Notes: generated by a model from the letters alone, not told the origin. 64,000 nt of DNA from Lycorma delicatula (GCF_047948215.1 NC_134456.1:14974230-15038229), one strand, 5' to 3'; shown: positions 50,296 through 62,450, counted from the stretch's first letter. Made by a program: numbers and translations.

Positions 50296-53200
50296 GTAAG
50301 TTTGGATACATCATGTTGTGCAGTCGTTTTAATGGTACTTAATTTAATAAAGTATCCTAATTTTAATTAGGAAACTTTCGTGATTATAACCATTTTAAAC
50401 GATTTTAATTTCATCTGACCTTAGGAAATTATATTTTGCGTTGACATTAATCATAAAACTTTTAAAGTACTGTTTTGATTCAGATACTGTTAAAAAATTA
50501 TAAACGATCAATTACAAAATTAAACAAATATTATGTATTCTTGGTAATTCCATTTTAATCCTTTTTTTTATAAAAAAAACAAAAACTTAACCAATATGGA
50601 TTCAGTTTTGCATTTGAAGTTATATTTTAAATAGTTACTTATTTCTAATTTTTATGATTCCAGTTAATATAACTTAACTACATGAAAAATGTATATTGGT
50701 TTGTGAAATTAAATTTTTTCTAATAAGTTCCCAAGTTTTGTACATACTGCATTCCTGAATACATATATGAATCCGTGAGCGAGTTGATACTTGTAATTTT
50801 AAATTACAAGCATCAGTTAAGATAAACTTTAATAACTAGGATCTCTTATATTTTGATTAATTAAATATCTATGTTATTAATCCACTAACTCATAAAATAT
50901 GTAAAGTATTTTTTTATGTTTAAAATTTATCTAAATAAAAGTTATTTATTTTGCTATATTTTTTTTTTTTTTATTAATTTATTAATCTTCTCTAATGCTA
51001 TTGAAATCTTACGTACATCATTACTTTCTTTTTGCAGATGAGTTTCATAGGTATTGTACAAAGTAATAGCACTTTCTTAGATTTTTAAACCTGTGAATTT
51101 ACTTTGATAAAAAGGGGGAACTAAAACTTAAAAAGGGTTGGTTTTCAATTCAATCTATGCACTAATTTCATTCTTATTTTCACATAATAGGTAAATTTAA
51201 ATATTTCTTATTTATTTTGTAGAAGAAGGACTTATACACATTAGAAGAAAGTAATGGTTTCTTGTAAGTTGTTTCCTGATAACTATAGTGGAAGAATTTT
51301 TAAATAAAAAATGAAATTGTATACATAAATAATTTGAAATTATTTTACATTTATTTGTCACCATAATCGATTAGTACTGGATTATTACAGGCTATTGATT
51401 AGTTTAGAAACTTAATACGACTTGTAATTCACAGCCTTATTTCAGAACTCATTAGCGGTCTCTTTCAATCATTTCTCTGCGTTCCTTTTCTTAATAAAGA
51501 CACAGTAAAAAACCATATTCATGCAATCCAAAGAGGCTTAGATTACACTCTCTGGCAATCTTACTTGCATCCTGTCTCTGTATTTGTTTTCTTATTTTTA
51601 TAGACTTCCGAATCTTTCTTTAAATTTCTTGTAAGTTGCTCTTTTTTTTTTAATAAAAATTACAGTTTTTTTAGGTTAACAAATTTTAATAAATCTTAAC
51701 AATTACCTAATAAACTGTAAAAGTAATGCTTTTTAGAGTTGAAATTTAAATAATTGGCTTCATTAATGGTTAATAAATTATTAGTATTAAGTTAGTTATT
51801 GATCCTAATTTAGGACCTCTAAAAATTTAAGTTAACATTAAAAAAAAATTTGTTTTCTAATTTTTAGTGCTCTTTTTGATTTACTCATTTTGTTCTTTAT
51901 TTCATATCATTTAATGATCTATCTTCACTTTTAACAAATTTTAAAAAAATGATGACAAAATATTTCAGACATTTAAAAAGAGAAGAAATTTTTTCTTTTA
52001 CAGTAAAATATTTTAATGAGATAACCAGCTATTATAAGATTAATGTATATGACTTAATCAATTAATTTCAGTAAATTTGTAATATTGATTCCATAATTTT
52101 CAAGGTAATTCTGAGCAATTACTTAATCACCTTCAATTTTGTTCATACTTAAAATTACCACATTAGATATGATTAGAATCAGGAAAAGACAAGGTATAAA
52201 TGTTGGACAGCGGGTGACCCAAGCAAGATCAAAGTCCATGCCATGTTTTTAGTACTCTATTGTCAATTAGTAATCAGTTTTGTGAGTTATGGTGACCTAT
52301 TCAGATGCTAATCCATCCTGTAGAGAGGTCAGGGTTAGGTTAACGTTAGCTTTAGAGTTAAGGTTAAACTTGGAGTTTTGTAGAGATGAGTAAACCATAA
52401 ACTAACCTTAATAGTTATCAGTTGGACTCTGCATCAGCCATTGAAGATGGGGATCTTCATATGGTGATTATCTGTATTGACTAATAACAAATACACATAA
52501 TTAATAGCATAGAACATGTGGTGTAGTCTCTCTATAGTGAGTTTATTTCCATTTAAATATAATTTGCCCAAGTATTCTAGAAGGTGTTAAGCATTGCCAT
52601 ACCTTGGTAATTTATTCCTAACCTCTCTCCACAAAAGTCTAATCTCTCCACAAAACAGATCTCGATAACTTTGTACTTAATTGAGTAGAATACTGATAAA
52701 ATGTGGACTTTGACCTTGTACAGGTCACCCGCTGTTCAAACTTGCTTTTCAACATTTAGATTTCTTTTCTTGATCCTAAGCATATTTACTATGGTATATT
52801 AGTGTGAACAAAATTTAAGTTTATCAAGTAATTGCTCATAATTACAGTTTTAAATTTTTTCTTATTAGCATTATTGCCAATGTATTTTTTTGTAACATTC
52901 AGGTTTTGTGTCTGCTTTCAGTAAAGTAATTATATACAATAGTAATGCTTTATAGTAACTGTAAGAGATTGTCAGTAATGCATTTTGATAAATACATACG
53001 TATTATGTACCATATAAAGGAAAATTAATTAAAAAAACCTCTCCAAAATGAGTGATCATATTTTGAGCAATTTAAAATTTTTTAAATGAACAAATTTACA
53101 GTACTGTTTACAACATAACAAGTACAATCTGCTAAGCAAAAAGGTGAGAACCTTTTTTTTCAGATGACCTTTTGTTAAGATGAGGATCTTAATCATTTCA

Positions 53201-56200
53201 ACATTATTAAATATTCAGTTTAAGTAGGATAAATTTCTCTTTTCTTGCCTTTTGCTCTTCATTAATGATTGATATACAGATGAAACTATAGAACTAGAGT
53301 AACAAACTACTGTTCATGGTCGAATGTAGTCTTAAACCATTTGTGTACACCAGCTTCGTAAAAGATTAACAACTACTAAAGTGATTTTTATTGACCTGTC
53401 ATGGATCTATTCAGTATGTGTGGTATGAGAGGTCACTATTGCAATTTTCCTTCAGATTATCCTTGATAAATGAAAAATATACCAATTGGGTTACTCTTTC
53501 TCCAATATTTTTTTTTTTTAAGTATTTGTTTTTGTTTCTCCTTTTGTTATATAGAATTTTTTTTGTACTTTATTAAATAAAAGCTTCATTGTTAGTATTT
53601 GATTTCTCTATCAGATATCTCTGAATTAATATTATGATTGCTTTGATGTAATTCAGCACCATCATCTGTACTGTCAATATTCATTATTATCAACTGGTTG
53701 TTGATCCTCTCCTTGAAAAGCCTCTGAAATTCACTATCTTGTCTAATTGAAACAGATGTAAAATCACACACAGCAGCTATTTTCTTTGGATTATATTGTA
53801 AAAACAAAAAATTACAGCTTGCACATGTATGAAACTTGCAGTATTAAGAAAGTAAACCATCATTGGGCGTGCACAATAAATAACTCAAAAGTCTTCTTTT
53901 TTTCTATTTATACATTTAAATTTATAGATGTAATTGTGAAAATCTGTGGCTGTGGCTATGATCTGTTATTGATGTATGTGCTGTTATATCAAAAGGATGT
54001 TCTATGATTATGTGCAAAATGGCCACTGCTTTTGTTTTTAGTTATACTTCCATTAGCTCTAAGAGTGATTATTATAATGAGATCATCAGATGAAAAAAAA
54101 CTCTGCTACCTTTTGTTTAAACTTTTTTTTAAAAAATTAACTGTGGACAACTAGAAATATAAAAAAAAGCAATGTACCTTTTATTTATGATTAATTATTT
54201 AAAAATATAATTTTTACAAAAAGAACTATAACCAGAACAAATTATAATATAGAACTGAATCTCTCACACCCAACAGTACATTCTAGTATTATCATTTTTC
54301 AGATAAAGAATCACAACTTACTTTAACTGAAGTTTTTATCTTTTCTCATTAATGCTCGTAATGCTATTAAGATTTAAAGCAAAGCACTGTAGGGTTGTAG
54401 GTTTGATTTCACAATTTTTAATTTTTTTATTTATGAACATTTTGTAATTGAAAGCTTGTTAATTTTGTTTACAGATTTACATGAGTTCAATATAATCTTA
54501 TTTTAAATTATTTCTTCTTTGAAGTAATTGAATTATTACAAGTGTAAAATTGTGGATTTTTATTGTATTACATGTTGTGTGTGTTTAACTATGTGTATTG
54601 TGTAAACAATTGAACTGTTCTCTTACAGATCTTTTATTGCTTGTGTCATTAAGCAAAATAAATTATTATATTTTTATTGCATATCATTAGAATAAGGATG
54701 GCACTGTTAGTTATTATAGTATAGATAAAAAAACAAGAAAGATAGTGAACATTTTTACTAGATACCATTCTTTTATTAATAATGATAATTTTTAAAGATA
54801 ATTTTACTGTGTTCAGTGTTTCACCCTCAACGTATAACAAATCAGTTCATTATATCATCTTTATTCTATAACAAATCAGTAATTACATATGTATTTTGTT
54901 TTATCTGATTTATTATTTGTTTCAGTTTATTACTCATTTGATGTTATATACCTTACCTTTTTTTCAACTGTAAAAATACTGTAAATACCTTACGCAAATA
55001 CCTTACTTTTAGATAAACTGTAAAAATGTACAAAATACTGTAAAGACATGAAAAACACAGTATTTATAATAAAAGACCTTAGAACAGTTTGGTCACCTAT
55101 TAGAAAAAAGTAAGTTACTTCACACGAGTATAGAACATAGCACAAACTTTGTTCAGACGTTTCACTTTAGAAAACTGTGAAATGATTATACTCTTTCCTA
55201 AAAGATGACATATTATGGGAATTTTAATGAAAATTCTTCTTGCCTTCATAATCCTTTTTTTGTCTCTCTCTTAATCAGAATTGTGTATTTGTTGTTAATG
55301 CATATTTATTGTTAAAACAACTACGGTTAAATACAAAAACTTTTCTCTCCTGAAAGTTTTATTTAACTGGCTGCCATGTTGAACCGTCTTATCCAAAAAC
55401 GTTTTTAAAATACAAATGCAGATAAAATTGATTTAAATATGACCTTATTTGAAGCACTCATTTTTTAATATGTTTTGACAAAGTTATGGAACTTGTACTA
55501 TGGAATAGCGAGGGGAAAATTATGTTCTTTTAATATATAATTTGCCATCATCTCTACTATGTTTCTTTAAATAACTTAAAATTTAACAGTATTGTGAAAA
55601 GGACATGGTTTAATATTGTACAAAGCTCAGTTTTTTCAATTAGTGATTTATAATATATAATTCTTCAAATATAAGCCTTTTCTTTGTGATGAATATTGTA
55701 GAACAAATTTCATATGTTTTACATGGCTTTAGTAATAAATCTGTTTCAGCTTCTTCATCTTCCTCTTAATTACTCTTTGTCTTTTGTACCGATTTGAATT
55801 ATACAGAAGTACTTTTTGAAATTATTTCATTCCTCATAAGAAGTATTTGATCTCCATTAAAGGCTAAATATGTAAGGAGCAAAATTTTATTCAAAAACTA
55901 TTACCTGAAAGTACCTCTGGCTTTACAGGTCTTTCCCCTTAAAATAAATGTTTTTTCTGACTGCGTTTATTGTGACATTGTGTGCCACAGGTGGTACAAT
56001 GATTTTATTAAAATGACATTTTATAGAACCAGCCATATACATATGCTATTAGTAAAGTGTCTTGTGTTTTTTCAGTAATGTCTGTAGCCAAGTTTTATAA
56101 TCTTATAGTATAGTGTATAAATTTGTGGTAATAATATAAGGTGAGATTAGTGATAACTGCATTATTTTTCAATTCATACTATTAAAATGATAGTTGTTTA

Positions 56201-56520
56201 TTATATTGACATAAATATTTGTAAAATAATAACAAATATTCATCAACAGCTAAAACTACAGATTTGAAGAAAATCTTTGTGATAGTAAGGAATAGTCCCA
56301 ATTTTTCTACTACTAGTTGTTAATCCTTGTGAAATATCATGTAAAGGACCTGTTACAATACTTATGCCTGACATTAAGATGAGGTATGAACAAAGTAGTT
56401 TTTAATTGGATTTTTTTTTTAATTTTCTAAGATTATTTTCAAATTATATTGTTATTATTATTTGTTTGGAAAATATTTTTATGGTTTTAAAAATAATTTT
56501 TTAATTTGTATAATTCATAG
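50296..56520 (+). other. SelT: SelT intron 1 (6225 bp)
   Basis: A GT-AG intron, AT-rich, containing the long inverted-repeat element 52104-52845. A minus-strand frame near 53592-53807 has no family resemblance I can defend. I see no other genes or RNAs in it. Confidence 0.75.
52104..52845. repeat. Long foldback (inverted-repeat) element 2
   Basis: Left-arm blocks GTAATTCTGAGCAATTACTT, TTTTGTTCATACT, ACAGCGGGTGACC and ATCAAAGTCCA have counterparts in the same order on the opposite strand in the right arm: GTAATTATGAGCAATTACTT, TTTTGTTCACACT, ACAGCGGGTGACC and GTCAAAGTCCA. Arms are roughly 200 bp or more; the total is about 740 bp. The centre includes AGGGTTAGGTTAACG. No coding capacity. It lies in SelT intron 1. 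Confidence 0.7.
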
Positions 56521-56650
56521 CTATTCATGCGGTTATAGAAAATTATTTGATGATTACACAATAATCCTACAGCAGAAGTATCCAGAAATCAGTATTCAAG
56601 GTGGCAACTATGATCCTCCTAGCCATTACATGTTACTTGTTAAGATATTG
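56521..56650 (+). CDS. SelT: Selenoprotein T homologue (SelT), exon 2 with CxxC redox motif
   Basis: This 130-nt exon follows a TTCATAG acceptor. It reads C-YSCGYRKLFDDYT onwards through YPEISIQGGNYDPPS to LLVKIL. The first Cys is split across the intron (TG|C), and Tyr-Ser-Cys follows, giving Cys-Tyr-Ser-Cys where vertebrate SelT has Cys-x-x-Sec. The second Cys codon is TGC, not TGA, so no selenocysteine insertion is needed. The motif lies in the thioredoxin-like fold that carries the family's thiol-disulfide activity in the ER. The exon ends ATATTG and the intron begins GCAAGT, a GC-type donor; only this junction keeps the frame with exon 3. Confidence 0.92.
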
Positions 56651-57009
56651 GCAAGTATAAGCTATGTTTTTTTATTTTTATTGTTATTATTATTATAATA
56701 TCCCATTAATATTGTTGTATTATAAAATGTGTTATACAGTACTATACATAAATATACTAAATTGTATGCCTCAGTTTTATACCCCATTTGTATGTCGATT
56801 TTATTTCTTGTAAATATCATGGTTTTGGTTCATTTTGGATTAAATCTCATGTTACCAAATATTTGTTTATTTGAAGTTAATGCATATTTTTCTTTATGAT
56901 ATGGTTTTGTGCTACAATCATGAAAATTTTGGTTGGGATTTTCTCAGTACACTTAATCGGTTAATCCATGGCCTAATTATCTGTTCTTTGATTACTGCCA
57001 TCTGCCATG

Positions 57010-57400
57010 TCCCAATCTCCACAGTGTGTTGGACATACGTTTTTATATGCTGTAGCAATTTTATATGCTGTAGATTTCAATATTTCTGTTAGTAAACAAT
57101 GTGGATCAAATGTTACAATACAGAGCTCACTCAGTAGTGTTCTGTTGACTTTCTACACTTTCTCTCTGCCCTTAAATTGTCTGGCCTACGTATACACTTG
57201 GTCGTGGGACAGTGTAGTGTCCCCAAACTGTACCTGTAAATGAGTTAAAATTTCCACAAGCTTAATGCCTTCATTAGTTAAAAACTTTATGATTGTAATT
57301 GTGCAGTAGATGATGAAACCTCTTGCTCACTCATGGCTGTACTGACGACAGAACAGAGAGGAGGAGGAGATAACTAAGCTGTCCCCTTTAACACACCGAA
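57010..57400 (-). pseudogene. Mariner-like transposase N-terminal relic
   Basis: On the minus strand from about 57335: MSEQEVSSSTAQL, then NEGIKLVEILTHLQVQFGDT, LSHDQVYT and ARQFKGREKV, which resemble the first helix-turn-helix of mariner transposases. Stops interrupt it and no inverted ends were found. Weak but coherent match. Confidence 0.4.
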
Positions 57401-58036
57401 CATTGCTTGCTGCATAGAATAGCAAAATTATCACTAAATTTGATTCACTCTCTTATAATCGGACGATTTTCTTCTCTGCCTTTTCTCTCGTACATCATCA
57501 TTCTCGATCAAAATTTTTCTGTTATCAGCTTTTTTCCACCAGAAGACTAAATTTTTCATAACTACATGAAGAGCTCAAATGCCCCCTTCAAATGTTATTT
57601 ACTTATTTTCAATGGCAAAAGTTTCCTCAGAGACATTCTCCATTCCATAAGTAAACTCATTCACCGTCCTCCGAATAACATCTTTGTTGAAATCGTTCAG
57701 GTCAGTTTTCAACTTCTTTCTTTGCTGTTTTTTTACGAGGAGTACTGAATTCACTTTCACTAATTTTGTATTCTTCTTATTGCTTTAAAATGTGTTGAAG
57801 GGATCTAACAGACACACTAGTCTCTTAAGGAACTCAAGTCTAGAATTTGCCTTAAATTTTTTGCTTGTCATTATTTGGCTTCTTTCTTCATAAAATTGTA
57901 AATATTGAGAATAACTGTTTGAATCTGACTTTTGATAATTCTTTTTCTCCCAATTTTACAGATTTTTTCTGACATTATGGGTTTTGGTTTAATTTACTAA
58001 GCATTTGGCACTGTTGGTAATAATACATTTGTATAA

Positions 58037-58102
58037 ATTAAATTTCCACTTGCCAATAATTAAAAAAAAAGAAAAGAATTTTGGTAAGTGGAAATTTTAT
58101 AT
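58037..58102. repeat. Short hairpin beside foldback element 3
   Basis: TAAATTTCCACTTGCCAA near 58038-58055 is inverted as TTGGTAAGTGGAAATTTTA near 58081-58100, separated by an A-rich loop. The stem is about 16-18 bp. It could be a small MITE remnant or a transcript hairpin. Confidence 0.5.
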
Positions 58103-58136
58103 TTACAATTATGGGTTTACGTTTACAGTACAATAA

Positions 58137-58525
58137 ATTAAATGGTACTTACGTATTAACGCCACCGCAGCTACAGCTGCTCTTTAGGTTATGTTGACTT
58201 AGTGTACTGACAAATCGTACGTATATCAAAATAACCTACGCTCGCTAACCTCTTATAGTTAACATTAAATATGCATAATATATACAACTTATTAATAATG
58301 TAACCTTAATGTTATAGCACCGAAATCCGATTGACTACTTTGTTTTTAAATAAAGCTGTAGCTGTGGTGGTGTTAGTACGTAAGAGGTTAGCGAGCGAAG
58401 CGAGCATAGGTTATATTTAGTTAGGTTATTTTGATATACGTACGATTTGTCAGTACACAAAGTCAACATAACCTAAACAGCAGCTGTAGCTGTGGTGGCG
58501 TTAATATGTAAGTACCAATTAAATT
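58137..58525. repeat. Foldback element 3 with very similar arms
   Basis: Left arm 58137-58256 and right arm 58382-58525 are inverted copies: both contain GGTACTTAC, ATTAACGCCACC, CAGCTACAGCTGCT, GTACTGACAAATCGTACGTA and TATCAAAATAACCTA. The arms differ by few substitutions and by two short insertions in the right arm. A direct repeat of the subterminal sequence (AGCTGTAGCTGTGGTGG) also occurs just inside the right arm at about 58350-58385. No coding capacity; in SelT intron 2. Confidence 0.8.
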
Positions 58526-59424
58526 TACAAACAATTCAAATAAAGTTAATTAAAAAATAACTTTTATTTAACAATACTAACACTATTAATAGACTTATTA
58601 ACAAATAACAGCTGTGAACAAAGGTCGATTATTTAAGTATTAAATCCAGTATTGGTTATAAAAAGATGTATATAATGTTTTCAAAAAAGTATGTAAACAC
58701 GATGTTTTACTCTAGGAGTTCTGATCTCAACTGACAAGTTTTTACCCCCACTACAAAGTATTGATGCAATGCTATTGCGCATTGAATTCTATCTGGCATC
58801 ATTGAACAAACAAGCTATACTAGGATTGCATATTGTTTCAATAGGATTTTAGTTTGGGAAATATGAAATTTTCTGGTTCCAGACTTCACTCTGAATAGTG
58901 TGGCCATTGAAGGCACAGTTACACTTAGTTTCAGTCAAAAAATTAAATGTGATTTGTGAGGTAGGCATTTTCATGATGGAGATCCACCAGTTGCTTCTCT
59001 ACAACCCTGACATTTTTTAATGATATTTTTTACAGTTCTAGTTGATGCTGACAATTCACAGTTTCTCGCCAAGGTAAGAGCTTCAGATGTGCAACTTAAT
59101 TAATTATATATTTATTATATTACTTCCAGAATCAGAAATAGTTGATATTTGACCGGTAAAACTAGTCAAATAGAAATTCAGTATATGTGTTAAATGATCA
59201 TCATCACATGATGATGGGTCATTCTAATTGGCTGATGACTGCGTTTAAACCATTCAGAACAAGTATACAATTGACCACCATCACTACAGTGGTACTGACC
59301 ACTTTCAACTTACTTAATCTTTCATGAACGTAAATGTTTTTTCAAGGCAAAATTTAATGTTTAGATGTTACTCATGAATATCTTAAATAATTTAAAACAT
59401 ACTATATGTATACGTGAACAAATA

Positions 59425-60271
59425 CCAGTTGTGTAAATATGAAACCAGAATTTTTGTATAGAAAATACACCGTTTTTTATATGAAAATTATAAAAAAATA
59501 TTTTATTTGAAATATTGTCCATCTCTAGCTATACATTTTTTCCATCTCTCTGACAATTTATATGAACGCCACACCAAAAAAACTGTTCCTCTTTTGAGGC
59601 AAACCAGTCATTGAGCGATTTTCATAAGAAGTGAAGCGCTGCTCGGCAAGTGCATGTCCCATCGATGGAAATAAATAGTAGTCGGACAGAGCCAAGTTTG
59701 GTATTTCCCAACTGAACGCCTCAATCGTTTCCTTGACCAGTTTTGATGGTGTATTATCATGTCTTCTGGATCTTTTCCATGGCTTTCAAACATATGGAGA
59801 CGGCTTCTCGTATTACATTTAATTGATCTGTGAGTTGTTGCGTTTGAGCATCATCCTCATCCATCAATGCTTGCAATTCGCTGTCTTCAAACTTTTTCAG
59901 TGGTCTTCCATGTTCTTCAGTTCTCACGACAAAATTGCCACTTCTGAATTTTTTTTTAACCACTCAAAGCATTGTGATTTACCAGGAGTATGTTCACCAT
60001 AACCTTCGACAAGCATTTGATGTGATTCTACGGCAGTTTTCTTTAAATGATAACGGAAAATCGATGGCTGTCCGCAAATGTTAGTTTGTAAGTACAAAAT
60101 CTGACATGTTCAACACTAATTAAAACTATGCTTTTGTATGAAAATTGTATTGTTGTGATTTGAAAATCTTTGTCAGCTGTCAAAGAAAGAAAATGGTGCA
60201 GTTTGACTTAATTGGCACCATTGACTAGGGCCATGTATGGGTAAATTCCGATTTCATATTTACACATCTGG
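59425..60271 (-). mobile_element. Internally deleted mariner element in SelT intron 2
   Basis: The ends CCAGTTGTGTAAATATGAAA (59425) and, on the minus strand, CCAGATGTGTAAATATGAAA (60271) form inverted repeats, with TA at 59423-59424 and 60272-60273. Length is 847 bp, about two thirds of a full mariner. Confidence 0.85.
59510..60030 (-). pseudogene. SETMAR-like mariner transposase pseudogene
   Basis: Minus-strand pieces: KFRSGNFVVRTEEHGRPLKK, LQALMDEDDAQTQQLTDQLN and LKAMEKIQK (second helix-turn-helix), then a jump to HDNTPSKLVKETIEAFSWEI, LSDYYLFPSMGHALAEQRFT and a decayed tail including SERWKKCIARDGQYF. The segment with the first catalytic Asp is deleted, and the spacing between the second and third Asp is too short. 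Confidence 0.75.
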
Positions 60272-60589
60272 TAGATGCAACTTGATACATAACATAAACC
60301 ATTATGTAGTATGCAACTAATGGCAGATTAGTTTTCATTAAGCTGCACACCATCAATTTTTTGGCAAAGCTACAACTCCATGTTTGCACGCTCACTATTT
60401 TATAAGTTTCTCAACTTGTGCATAAACCTCATACTACTTAGATCAAGTATGTGAAAAGTTAGATTAAAATATGCCTTAAGCCTTTTTTATTTATATTTTC
60501 TTTTTTTTGTATGCTTAATTATAATTGTTGTGAGTTGTATCTAAATTATTAATTTTTTATATTTATGTTTGTATTGGTTATTTTCATAG

Positions 60590-60785
60590 GGAGTTCTAAG
60601 AATAATGCTAATATTTTGTATACTTTGTGGCGTGAATGTATTCCAATATCTTAGAGTGCAAGAACAATCATGGTGGTCTTGGTGCCTTGAAAATAAGCTA
60701 TATTCTTGCGTAATGATCTTCTTCCTTTGTAATGCACTAGAAGGCCATTTAATCTCCACTGGAGCATTTGAAATTACACTAAATG
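60590..60785 (+). CDS. SelT: Selenoprotein T homologue (SelT), exon 3
   Basis: This 196-nt exon lies between a TTTTCATAG acceptor (AG at 60588-60589) and a GTAAG donor (60786). It encodes GVLRIMLIFCILCGVNVF, a hydrophobic membrane segment, then WWSWCLENKLYSCVMIFFLCNA, then STGAFEITLN. The last parts match the most conserved C-terminal region of SelT (human: W.WGQENK, MM.FFLSNM, STGAFEITLN). It leaves one base over, so the next exon must supply two bases. The final exon, expected to start with a D/G-x-P-x-W segment, was not found before 64000 and is probably outside the window. Confidence 0.9.
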
Positions 60786-62062
60786 GTAAGTTGCTTTTTT
60801 GTTGAAGGATTTATTTTTTCCTTTTGAATAAGAATTATTATCTTTTTAAATAATAGAATTAATTACAATAATGAATAAAATTGTGATTATGCTTTCCCTA
60901 TTTATATATTTAAACAGTTTTATTTCTTAGAAGTTTTCAATTTTTTTTTACCATAATTTTGTGCAGTCAATTATGTGGAAATGAGTTTGATGACTTGTTG
61001 GGATCATTTTAAGGGAATATAAGTTACAGTGCAGACGTTTCATCTGTACATTGCTGTAACATTCCCAGGGTTGCATAATACTTGACCTGAATAAATTTTA
61101 TTTGGATTTCTTTTTTTTTATAATATTCAATTTAGGAAAAAGTTAATATTGTTTATTTTGAATGTAGATATTTGCACCTTCAAATATTGTAATTAGCTTA
61201 AAGTCAAAAAAATTTAAGGACATAATTTAATTTTTACACACTTTTTTTCTATCTGGTAAGTACATTTCTTTAATGCCTGATGAATAGCAATTTTACTCTT
61301 GCTTTTGGATTCATCTTAATTTTTACTAGTTCATAGATGAATCACTCATTCAATTCACTTCACTGCCTATTACACAATTATTATTCTAACATCCCTGTTG
61401 TACTTTAATATACATTGCTGTCATAATTTCATCCCCTCTTTGTCAATTACAACATTACAACTTTCTTTGATAAATTTTATAAGAAACATGTTGAATGATC
61501 ATCCTGTTTTTTTAATGTAATCATGTAAGTTTGATAGGGTTTGTATGAAAGATGATCTAATGAAGTGAAAATTCTATCATTGATATTGTGTACTACTGGG
61601 TGTGAAGTAATTATTAATTAAAGTAATTATTTTTTAAACTTTGATATTAGAAATGTAATGTTTCAGTTTTGTAATTGCTTCTGTTTTTCAAGTTTAATAA
61701 AACTTTAATCAGATTTATTTTCAAGATCTAAAGAATGAATTTTCAGTCTCACTGATATGTACAAGCATATTTGAAGGATTCCTGGAAGTGGGAAATGTAA
61801 GGGGATGAATAGGTAAATCCCAAGTATACCATTAATTACACACACTCCCATTCTCATTTTTACTGTGTATGAAATTTTCTTTTCATTGGTAGACAGTTAC
61901 TACCTTCTAGGGTAACAGTTGACCTAGCAGAATTCTCTTTATGTTGCCAAGTGGATGTGAATACCTATTGTTCACAGTTATACTTTTGTTTTCTTGGGAT
62001 GTACCAGTAGCTACCATATTGTGTTGTCAGTGGCAGTCATAGTGGAAAGTAATTTTTGTAAA
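60786..62062 (+). other. SelT intron 3 or spacer
   Basis: Follows the exon 3 donor GTAAG. AT-rich, without a segment matching the expected last SelT exon. Confidence 0.45.
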
Positions 62063-62450
62063 ATGTCTAAGAACAGTACTAAATATTCCGGTTATACTGT
62101 GAATTTCAAGTTAAAGATTACTGATTATGTGAACTGAGTTAACCATTTTTTTAATGTGTGCTACTGGAGGAAACAAAAACAGACTCTTGCCCGAGCTAAT
62201 GCATCGAGAAAACCATTCTGAGGTCCAAAGGCAGGAAAATTTGCGCAACTTAAAAAAGTGTTGACTTTTGATGAAAAGTGTTGACTTTTGATGAAAAGTG
62301 TTGGACTATGATAAAGAATTGCTTAAAGATGGTATGCAAGTTTCACATGAAATGGTACATTTCAAGGTGCAAGAGTTGGTACTCAGGCATCAGTTCTACC
62401 AACTTCAAAGTGAACAGAGGCTGGGCATGTTACTTTGTTCCTGAGCGCAT
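62063..62450 (+). pseudogene. Pogo-like transposase N-terminal fragment
   Basis: Begins MSKNSTKYSGYTVNFKLKIT and continues with VCYWRKQKQTLARANASRKP, GPKAGKFAQLKK, then MQVSHEMVHFKVQELVL and STNFKVNRGWACYF. These match the DNA-binding (psq/CENP-B-type) region of pogo/Tigger-like transposases. In-frame stops (for example TGA at about 62135) and a duplicated 20-bp unit break it, and the catalytic domain is absent: the sequence runs directly into a LINE. Confidence 0.65.

Larger units (their letters stand above)
56651..60589 (+). other. SelT: SelT intron 2 (3939 bp, GC-AG type)
   Basis: The intron begins GCAAGTA and ends TTTTCATAG. It contains a mariner-like relic (about 57010-57400), a foldback element (58137-58525) and a deleted mariner element (59425-60271). 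A GT four bases downstream (GTATAAG) would put exon 3 out of frame, which supports the GC donor. Confidence 0.7.

Noticed and set aside
53592..53807. Minus-strand frame with CDFTSVSIRQDSEFQRLFKER
   Set aside because: Looks protein-like but I could not match it to a family; no splice context or neighbouring pieces, so it is left unassigned.
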